Assembly (NCBI GenBank): GCA_016177145.1
Contig: JACOVV010000201.1
Location: forward strand, 1-6,135
DNA length: 6,135 nucleotides
Direction: 5' to 3'
Source: Candidatus Omnitrophota bacterium
GTDB lineage: Bacteria > Omnitrophota > Gorgyraeia > JACOVV01
The translations under genes were made by a program, and so were the position numbers. The notes under the pieces were generated by a model. That model was not told the DNA's origin, searched no databases, and was given only the letters and a program-made list of their open reading frames with translations. Positions 1 to 4,467 of the stretch are shown here, piece by piece; position 1 is the stretch's first letter; each line of letters opens with the position of its first letter.

Positions 1-119
1 CCTTGATTGAATACCGACTTAATTTTATCACTAACTTTGCTGTTCAGCCAGAAACAAAAAGCCCGGGAAGTAAGGGGTTAGTTACGCACTTTTCGTCCAC
101 TTCCCAACCCTCACCCCGA

Positions 120-144
120 CCCTCTCCCTTAAAAAGGGAGAGGG
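120..144. repeat. Perfect inverted repeat (11-bp arms, 3-nt loop)
   Basis: The arm CCCTCTCCCTT (120-130) is the exact reverse complement of AAGGGAGAGGG (134-144), with loop AAA. It is preceded by the CCCTCACCCCGACC context typical of a dispersed palindromic repeat family found in intergenic regions of many environmental and proteobacterial genomes. No T-run of terminator length follows, so a simple Rho-independent terminator is less likely than a REP-like intergenic repeat. It lies about 80 bp upstream of the prenyl synthase gene. Confidence 0.75.
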
Positions 145-173
145 GGTACAAGAAAGATACTCCACAGCTTCCA

Positions 174-195
174 CCAGAGGCGGATCTGCCTCTGG
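174..195. repeat. Inverted repeat upstream of the ispA-like gene
   Basis: CCAGAGGC (174-181) pairs perfectly with GCCTCTGG (188-195) around the 6-nt loop GGATCT. The hairpin ends 31 nt before the GTG start at 227. If transcribed it would sit in the 5' leader of the ispA-gltX-tRNA unit. No U-tract follows, so I do not call it a terminator. It may be a leader structure or simply a second dispersed palindrome; nothing in the sequence decides between these. Confidence 0.55.
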
Positions 196-226
196 CATGA
201 TGTTGTAGAAAGGTTCATAGAGTAAA

Positions 227-1045
227 GTGAAGATCGAAGACTATCTTAAAGAAAAAAAACAACTTGTTGATCAGGCGTTGGACCAATATCTCCCAGGGGA
301 AGATCAGTATCCGCAGTCCATTCACCGGGCGATGCGCTACTCTGTGCTGGGAGATGGAAAAAGGATCCGCCCCATTCTAGCGTTGGCCTCCTGCGAAGCG
401 TGCGGCGGGAAACTGGAAGAAATTCTTCCGGTGGCTTGCGGCATCGAGATGATTCACGCTTACTCGCTCATTCACGACGATCTGCCGGCCCTGGACAACG
501 ATGATTTTCGCAGAGACCGCCCTTCCTGCCACAAGCAATTCGGAGAAGCGACCGCGATTCTGGCAGGAGACGCTTTATTGACTCTTGGGATGCGGCTCTT
601 TGGCAAGCCCAGCGACTCTGAAGTCTGCCGCGCTGTTCTGGAGGTGATGGCCCACGGAGCCGGGACGGATGGGATGATTGGGGGGCAAGTGATTGATTTG
701 GAGGTAAAACCCGCGGATCGCGATCAGCCCACCTTAGAATATATCCATACGCGCAAGACCGGGGCGTTGATCGCCGCTTCCGTGAAAGCGGGGGCGGTTG
801 TGGCCGGAGCCGACGACGGCTCGGTTGAAAAACTGACCCGGTTCGGTGAATGCATCGGTTTGGTTTTTCAGATCGTTGATGATATTCTGGATAACGAAGA
901 TTACGCGGTTCTTTTCGGTCCCGCGAAAGCGCGCCAGGAAGCCAGGCATCTGACCGATAAAGCGAAAGAGCAGATCGCGTTTTTGGGGGAACGGGGAGAA
1001 GTTTTAACCGAGATCGCTGACATGCTGGTTTCAAGACTAAAGTAA
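227..1045 (+). CDS. ispA: Short-chain polyprenyl (farnesyl/geranylgeranyl) diphosphate synthase, loop-deleted
   Basis: Cytoplasmic trans-prenyltransferase that would condense isopentenyl diphosphate with allylic diphosphates to make C15-C20 precursors for quinones and cell-wall lipid carriers. Visible motifs are GKRIRP (44-49), the first aspartate motif D84-D85-x4-D90 followed by RRDRP, AGDALL (113-118), GGQ-x2-D-L-E (152-159), KTG (177-179), and FQIVDDILD with D218, D219 and D222. Tyr79 lies five residues before the first Asp motif, as in E. coli IspA, which favours a C15 product. Oddity: DDILD is followed almost at once by DYAVLFGPAKAR, so the usual stretch of about 19 residues with the GK..G.D....K.TYP signature is missing, leaving 272 aa instead of about 295-300. 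The start is GTG because an in-frame TAG lies at 218-220. The only SD-like sequence, AGAAAGG (207-213), is distant at 13 nt. It is probably co-transcribed with gltX, 11 nt downstream. The family call is firm; the gene symbol and chain length are inferred. Confidence 0.88.
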   Translation: MKIEDYLKEKKQLVDQALDQYLPGEDQYPQSIHRAMRYSVLGDGKRIRPILALASCEACGGKLEEILPVACGIEMIHAYSLIHDDLPALDNDDFRRDRPSCHKQFGEATAILAGDALLTLGMRLFGKPSDSEVCRAVLEVMAHGAGTDGMIGGQVIDLEVKPADRDQPTLEYIHTRKTGALIAASVKAGAVVAGADDGSVEKLTRFGECIGLVFQIVDDILDNEDYAVLFGPAKARQEARHLTDKAKEQIAFLGERGEVLTEIADMLVSRLK

Positions 1046-1049
1046 GGAG
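1044..1049 (+). promoter_or_regulatory. Ribosome binding site of gltX
   Basis: AAGGAG lies 7 nt before the ATG at 1057 and overlaps the ispA stop codon (1043-1045). It fixes the gltX start and suggests translational coupling with the upstream gene. Confidence 0.8.
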
Positions 1050-1056
1050 AAAAAAT

Positions 1057-2400
1057 ATGTCTGTCCGAGTCCGTTTCGCGCCAAGTCCCACAGGGTTTCT
1101 GCATATCGGCAGCGCCAGAACCGCGCTCTTTAATTGGCTCTTTGCGCGGCATCACAAGGGAGAGTTCATTTTAAGGATCGAAGATACCGACCGCGTCCGT
1201 TCCAACGAAAAATTCCTGAAAGAAATCATGGAAAGTCTCCAGTGGATGGGGCTCAATTGGGATGGCGAGATCGAGTATCAGATGAAGCGTCTGGACATCT
1301 ACAGGGAACATGCGGAGCGATTGCTAAAATCGGGTAAAGCCAAAAAAGTGGATGGGACTCAAGGGGTTAAAACAGACGAAGGAGAAGTTGGTTCGGCGAT
1401 TGTTTTCCCGCTAGAAGCCAGAAAAGTTTCCTTCGATGATTTACTCCACGGCCGGATTGAGGTGGACACGACTCAATTGGGATACGACACCGTTGTCTTG
1501 ATGAAAGCCGATGGAACTCCAACTTACAATTTTGCCTGTGTCGTGGATGATGCCACGATGGGAATGACGCATATTATTCGTGGAGATGATCATATCTCCA
1601 ACACACCCAAACAAATTGTGCTCTACGAAGCGCTGGGATATCCGATTCCTCAATTTGCGCATATCCCGTTGATCCTGGGACCCGACGGAGGACGGCTCTC
1701 CAAGCGTCATGGGGCGACTTCGATTGAAGAATACCACCAGAGAGGTTTTCTGGGAGAGGCGCTGGTCAATTATCTGGCGCTTCTGGCATGGTCGCCTGGA
1801 AATAACCAAGAGATCATTTCCTTAAAAGAGATGATCGAGAAATTCGATATCGCCGACGTCAATAAAACCGCGGCGACTTTTGATCTGCAGAAATTAACCT
1901 GGGTTAATCACCAGTATATCAAGCAGACTCCGGTTGAGAAATTGGTGCAGTTGATGACGGAAGGGGGATTCTTGCCGGAAAATGGAAAATGGAAACTGGA
2001 AAATGGGGAAAAACAGAAAGCATGGCTAGCTCAGGTTGTTGAGTTGCTGCATGATCGGCTCGATACACTGGCTGATATCAAGACGGTCGGCGGGTTTTTC
2101 TTCGCTGAAAAAATTGAAGACGATCCGGCGGCGGTCGAGCAGGTTTTAAAAGAGGCCAAAGCGCGCAGTTATTTTGGAGATTTGGCCGGCCGGTTAGAAG
2201 CAGTCAACAATTTTGAACATGATCCAATTGAACAAGTGATGCGGGATTTTTGTCAGGAAAAGAATATCAAGACCAAAGAATTGTTTCATCCTGTCCGCGT
2301 CGCCGTGACCGGCCGGAGCGTGAGTCCGCCTCTGTTCCAAACAATGGCATTGCTCGGGAAAGAAAAAGTAGTCCGATCTCTTAAGCGGTGGGCGGCATAA
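1057..2400 (+). CDS. gltX: Glutamyl-tRNA synthetase, compact form
   Basis: Class I aminoacyl-tRNA synthetase that activates glutamate with ATP and loads it on tRNA-Glu, and in some bacteria also on tRNA-Gln. The Rossmann core shows FAPSPTG (7-13), the HIGH-type motif HIGS (16-19), RIEDTD (40-45), YNFACVVDD (157-165), RGDDH (175-179) and the KMSKS-type LSKRHG (214-219). The C-terminal anticodon-binding region ends with HPVRVAVTG (411-419) and a LLGKEKVVRSL helix, as usual. Length is 447 aa against about 465-490 normally. The acceptor-binding insertion between about residues 95 and 115 is some 24 residues shorter than in Thermus GluRS and lacks any Cys-rich zinc motif. Arg334 in HDRLDTL aligns, in my recalled alignment, with Thermus Arg358, which reads anticodon base 36; this favours a discriminating enzyme. 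A heptanucleotide repeat encodes residues about 308-316. It follows ispA by 11 nt and precedes tRNA-Gln by 5 nt. Confidence 0.95.
   Translation: MSVRVRFAPSPTGFLHIGSARTALFNWLFARHHKGEFILRIEDTDRVRSNEKFLKEIMESLQWMGLNWDGEIEYQMKRLDIYREHAERLLKSGKAKKVDGTQGVKTDEGEVGSAIVFPLEARKVSFDDLLHGRIEVDTTQLGYDTVVLMKADGTPTYNFACVVDDATMGMTHIIRGDDHISNTPKQIVLYEALGYPIPQFAHIPLILGPDGGRLSKRHGATSIEEYHQRGFLGEALVNYLALLAWSPGNNQEIISLKEMIEKFDIADVNKTAATFDLQKLTWVNHQYIKQTPVEKLVQLMTEGGFLPENGKWKLENGEKQKAWLAQVVELLHDRLDTLADIKTVGGFFFAEKIEDDPAAVEQVLKEAKARSYFGDLAGRLEAVNNFEHDPIEQVMRDFCQEKNIKTKELFHPVRVAVTGRSVSPPLFQTMALLGKEKVVRSLKRWAA
1977..2004 (+). repeat. Tandem heptanucleotide repeat inside gltX
   Basis: There are four head-to-tail units: GGAAAAT, GGAAAAT, GGAAACT, GGAAAAT. 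They encode the ENGKWKLENG-type stretch near residues 308-316 of GluRS, between the catalytic and anticodon-binding parts. The unit is 7 bp, so gain or loss of one copy would shift the frame; only changes of three copies keep it. It probably arose by replication slippage in a tolerant surface loop. Confidence 0.8.
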
Positions 2401-2405
2401 ATATT

Positions 2406-2476
2406 TGCCCCGTGGTGTAACGGTAGCACAACAGATTCTGGATCTGTTTGTCTTGGTTCGAATCCAAGCGGGGCAG
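2406..2476 (+). tRNA. tRNA-Gln (anticodon CTG)
   Basis: A full cloverleaf can be drawn. The acceptor stem TGCCCCG (2406-2412) pairs with CGGGGCA (2469-2475), with discriminator G2476. The D-stem is GTGT/GCAC with loop AACGGTA. The anticodon stem ACAGA/TCTGT encloses loop TTCTGGA, with anticodon CTG at 2438-2440, which decodes CAG. The T-stem CTTGG/CCAAG encloses TTCGAAT. The weak U1-A72 pair and G73 fit bacterial tRNA-Gln. The CCA end is not encoded. The gene starts 5 nt after the gltX stop, so it is probably processed from the gltX transcript. Its last 13 bp are repeated at 2577-2589. Confidence 0.95.
2464..2476 (+). repeat. 13-bp direct repeat, copy 1 (tRNA-Gln 3' end)
   Basis: CCAAGCGGGGCAG forms the 3' strand of the T-stem, the acceptor strand and the discriminator base of tRNA-Gln. 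An identical copy lies 113 bp downstream at 2577-2589. Together they flank a palindromic segment, as expected for a target-site duplication or an attL/attR pair at a tRNA gene. Confidence 0.85.
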
Positions 2477-2576
2477 CTCTGCTACGCCCTTCGGAAACTA
2501 AGATGATGGTAGGGCTTCGCAGCAGCTGGTTCTGCGAAGCTCCACCGGAATCCAAGTTGTTAAGGAGCGAAGCAGA
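2477..2576. mobile_element. Palindromic MITE-like element inserted at the tRNA-Gln 3' end
   Basis: This 100-bp segment lies between two exact 13-bp direct repeats. Its ends are imperfect terminal inverted repeats: TCTGCTACGCCC (from 2478) against TCTGCTTCGCTC read inward on the other strand from 2576, with 10 of 12 bases identical. An internal 9-bp inverted repeat, GCTTCGCAG (2514-2522) and CTGCGAAGC (2532-2540), would form a second hairpin. It has no coding capacity and no transposase. The best reading is a small non-autonomous palindromic element, possibly also acting as a 3' structure for the tRNA transcript. A scar from excision of a tRNA-targeting integrative element is the main alternative. 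Confidence 0.5.
2514..2540. repeat. Internal 9-bp inverted repeat of the element
   Basis: GCTTCGCAG (2514-2522) is perfectly complementary to CTGCGAAGC (2532-2540), with a 9-nt loop. No T-tract follows on either strand, so it is not a classical terminator, though it lies between the convergent tRNA and Xre genes. Confidence 0.7.
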
Positions 2577-2589
2577 CCAAGCGGGGCAG
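2577..2589 (+). repeat. 13-bp direct repeat, copy 2
   Basis: CCAAGCGGGGCAG is identical to the tRNA-Gln 3' end at 2464-2476. It ends one base before the stop codon of the minus-strand Xre regulator. It marks the right edge of the presumed insertion. Confidence 0.85.
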
Positions 2590-2590
2590 G

Positions 2591-2944
2591 TTAGTGGCGT
2601 TCGAGGAGTTTCTTAATCAAGGGTCCCAAAACGCTGTGAATCATCTGCCAATCTTCTTCAGTTAATCCTTGTAAATCTTCCGGACTCAATTGGAGTTTCT
2701 CGATCAGCTTCTTTTTAGCGGAGTATTCATCCGGAGTTTCAGCCACGCGGCCGGCGCCAAAGAGCTCGGCTTCGGTAATTCCAAGCTCCTGACAGAGTTT
2801 CCGTCGCTGGTTTGGATTAGGTTCGTTAATCCCTTTCTCCCAGGCGCAGACCGTCTTGGGACTGACGCCGATTTTATGGGCGAGTTCTTTTTGAAAAAGC
2901 CCCCGCGCTTTCCGTAAGTTTCGTATTTGATCCCCGAGATTCAT
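2591..2944 (-). CDS. Small Xre-family (HTH_3) transcriptional regulator
   Basis: A 117-aa protein with an N-terminal Cro/cI-type DNA-binding domain: LGDQIRNLRKARGLFQKELA (3-22), then IGVSPKTVCAWEKGINEPN (25-43), covering the helix-turn-helix and its recognition helix. The C-terminal half, from about residue 70, is charged and helical with no recognised fold; it may mediate dimerisation. I chose the ATG at 2944 because AGAGGA (complement of 2952-2957) precedes it by 7 nt and the HTH domain begins there. An upstream in-frame ATG at 3043 would add a 33-residue tail that has no SD and does not resemble the family. The gene is convergent with tRNA-Gln and divergent from the response regulator, so autoregulation and control of the signalling pair are plausible. 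No operator was identified. Function beyond DNA binding is unknown. Confidence 0.85.
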   Translation of the reverse strand: MNLGDQIRNLRKARGLFQKELAHKIGVSPKTVCAWEKGINEPNPNQRRKLCQELGITEAELFGAGRVAETPDEYSAKKKLIEKLQLSPEDLQGLTEEDWQMIHSVLGPLIKKLLERH

Positions 2945-2951
2945 TTTTTCA

Positions 2952-2957
2952 TCCTCT
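2952..2957 (-). promoter_or_regulatory. Ribosome binding site deciding the Xre start
   Basis: On the minus strand this reads AGAGGA, 7 nt upstream of the ATG at 2944. It favours the short 117-aa product over the longer 150-aa reading that starts at 3043. Confidence 0.7.
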
Positions 2958-3071
2958 TGCTTCTTCGAGATTAACACAAAAATAGAGACCCGATAAGCGG
3001 AAAAACTTCCAGGGAAAATAGACTTAACTATTGATAAATCCATGTTTTATAGATTTTAGTAAGATAAATGG

Positions 3072-3100
3072 TTGAATAAATAACTTTTTTATGGTATTTT
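3072..3100 (+). promoter_or_regulatory. Possible sigma-70-type promoter for the signalling pair
   Basis: TTGAAT (3072-3077) and TATTTT (3095-3100) are separated by 17 bp; each matches its consensus at 4 of 6 positions. It lies in the AT-rich intergenic region ahead of the response regulator and would give a leader of about 55 nt. In such AT-rich DNA a match of this quality can occur by chance. Confidence 0.3.
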
Positions 3101-3110
3101 TAGGATTAAC

Positions 3111-3132
3111 AGGCAATAAAGCCTCTTTTTTT
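3111..3132 (+). terminator. Weak hairpin with T-tract in the response-regulator leader
   Basis: AGGC (3111-3114) pairs with GCCT (3121-3124) around AATAAA, followed by C and seven T residues (3126-3132). The four-base stem is short for an intrinsic terminator. If the promoter at 3072-3100 is real, this would sit in the leader and could attenuate transcription. Chance is a serious alternative. Confidence 0.25.
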
Positions 3133-3148
3133 GCTCCAAAAATCTATT

Positions 3149-3155
3149 AAAAGGT
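3149..3155 (+). promoter_or_regulatory. Ribosome binding site of the response regulator
   Basis: AAAAGGT ends 7 nt before the ATG at 3163 and supports that start, which also places the receiver domain at the very N-terminus as expected. Confidence 0.65.
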
Positions 3156-3162
3156 AAATTCT

Positions 3163-4455
3163 ATGGGAAAGAAAATTCTTTTAGTTGATGATGATCCATT
3201 GGTCATTAAAACACTCCAGAAGTGCCTGCACGGTTATGGATATGAAATAGAGAGTGTCTTGAGCGGTGTAGAGGCGGTGCAGAAGGTCAGGGAATGTGAC
3301 TACGATCTTATTATCTCTGATGTTCGCATGCCCAACATGGATGGAGTGGAGATGATCACTCAAATCCGAAAACTCTCTCAAGAAAGAGATCACAAAAGAG
3401 AAATCCCCGCCATTATGATCACCGGTTATTCCAATGATAGGGCCTACCGTCAGGCAATGGAGCTTGGAGTGGCTGATTTTCTCCATAAGCCCTTTGAACT
3501 GGAACAATTTGTCAAAGTGGTGCGGAAGAACCTCGATCCGGCCGCCGTTTATCAACGCGCAAGCGCTCGAATACCGCTCAATGTAAGCATTGAAGTGGTG
3601 AATCCAGAAAGCTCTCTGAGAATTGCCGGTCAACTTCAGGATGTCAGTGAGCAAGGAATCGGTCTCTGGCTGGAGGAGCGACTCTCTCTTCAAGCAATGG
3701 TTTCTTTGAAATGGAGTTCTTCAACGGGGAGACAAATCCAAATGCAGGGCAAAGTCATCCATTCCACGCCGATCGCGGGACAGCCCCACGGATTTTATTG
3801 CGGAGTTCGGTTGCTCGACGGTGATATGGATGCTCTCAAGCAAGCGCTCGTGGAGATCAGCGTTAGAGAAACAGAGCAATATCTCGATTTGCCTCTTCCG
3901 GAGCCTATCAGGGAGAACCTTAAAAACGACTACCTCCTTGAGAAGATGGACCAGAGACAGATCATGGAAGCGATTGATTTTACGCCGCCATTCTTGAAAG
4001 TCGAAAAGATCCTATTATTGGGACGGGATCACCGCGATTTACCCAACGTGAAAGGACTCGCCATGGGATTTGTTTCGACAAAGGATACGGCCGGCCATTA
4101 CAACGAAACCCTCTTTTTAGCGATGTGCGGTTATTTAATGGCTTCCTCGGCGTCGGTTCATCTGGCGATTTTATTTCCTTCGACAGCGCCTCAGGTTATC
4201 GAAGCCAACGGAGTCAAACCGTTGGTTTTTTCTGACGCGAAAGAAAACCAATTATGGAAACCTTCCCAAACAGGAACTCCCTTCTTTGTGGAGAGCCGGA
4301 TCTTGAAGAAAAAAATGCAGTTGGTCGTGATGGAAACCAAGGTGTCGTTTGGAAGGGTAATGTTCGGAATCATTCAGGAGCTTAAATTGGTTTTGACGCC
4401 GAAAGAGTCCATTTGGTCGGCAAAAGAAATTCCTTTTTTACAACTCTATGATTGA
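3163..4455 (+). CDS. Response regulator: receiver + PilZ + FabZ-like hotdog domain
   Basis: Predicted cytoplasmic signalling protein of 430 aa. Residues about 4-125 form a CheY-like receiver: acidic cluster D9-D11, phospho-acceptor D53 (ISDVRMPNMDG), T87 and K109 in HKP. Residues about 130-235 form a PilZ domain with the c-di-GMP motifs R132-x3-R136 and D160-x-S162-x2-G165. Residues about 265-415 match no receiver output domain I know. PPFLKVEKIL (275-284), KGLAMGFVSTKDTAGHY (297-313) and the helix up to HLAIL (333-337) align by eye with the FabZ pattern YPFLLVD...FxGHFPG...EAxAQ. At the FabZ catalytic His I see Phe273, and at the helix Glu I see Met, so it may bind a ligand rather than catalyse. 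There is no DNA-binding or GGDEF domain. The next gene, a histidine kinase, overlaps it by 8 nt. Receiver and PilZ calls are firm; the hotdog assignment is inference. Confidence 0.9.
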   Translation: MGKKILLVDDDPLVIKTLQKCLHGYGYEIESVLSGVEAVQKVRECDYDLIISDVRMPNMDGVEMITQIRKLSQERDHKREIPAIMITGYSNDRAYRQAMELGVADFLHKPFELEQFVKVVRKNLDPAAVYQRASARIPLNVSIEVVNPESSLRIAGQLQDVSEQGIGLWLEERLSLQAMVSLKWSSSTGRQIQMQGKVIHSTPIAGQPHGFYCGVRLLDGDMDALKQALVEISVRETEQYLDLPLPEPIRENLKNDYLLEKMDQRQIMEAIDFTPPFLKVEKILLLGRDHRDLPNVKGLAMGFVSTKDTAGHYNETLFLAMCGYLMASSASVHLAILFPSTAPQVIEANGVKPLVFSDAKENQLWKPSQTGTPFFVESRILKKKMQLVVMETKVSFGRVMFGIIQELKLVLTPKESIWSAKEIPFLQLYD

Positions 4456-4467
4456 CTATAGAGTTGT
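4440..4467 (+). promoter_or_regulatory. Perfect stem-loop spanning the regulator stop and kinase start
   Basis: ACAACTCTAT (4440-4449) is the exact reverse complement of ATAGAGTTGT (4458-4467), with loop GATTGACT. The hairpin covers the kinase ATG (4448-4450) and has the regulator's TGA (4453-4455) in its loop. No SD precedes the kinase start, so ribosomes finishing the regulator would have to melt this structure, which suits termination-reinitiation coupling. No T-run follows it. Confidence 0.6.

Noticed and set aside
3..31. TTGATT-17 bp-TATCAC as a promoter for the ispA-gltX unit
   Set aside because: It matches each consensus at only 4 of 6 positions and lies about 195 bp from the start with two palindromes in between; too weak to list.
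3..200. 65-aa open frame on the + strand upstream of the prenyl synthase
   Set aside because: Its PSPRPSPLKRERG stretch is just the translation of the dispersed inverted repeat at 120-144; there is no SD or recognisable domain.
468..1091. 207-aa open frame on the - strand opposite ispA
   Set aside because: It is an Arg/Pro/Ser-rich shadow of a well-supported prenyl synthase and has no domain.
2286..2555. 89-aa open frame on the - strand across the gltX end and tRNA
   Set aside because: LGFEPRQTDPESVVLPLHHG is the familiar antisense translation of a tRNA-Gln gene, so this is a shadow frame.
2477..2589. A second, functional tRNA gene downstream of tRNA-Gln
   Set aside because: T-arm-like pieces and an acceptor-strand copy are present, but no matching 5' acceptor strand, D-arm or 7-nt anticodon loop can be assembled.
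2945..3043. N-terminal extension of the Xre regulator from the ATG at 3043
   Set aside because: The added 33 residues do not resemble the family and lack an SD, whereas the ATG at 2944 has AGAGGA at good spacing.
3181..3693. 170-aa open frame on the - strand opposite the receiver domain
   Set aside because: It is antisense to clearly conserved receiver and PilZ motifs, with no family resemblance of its own.
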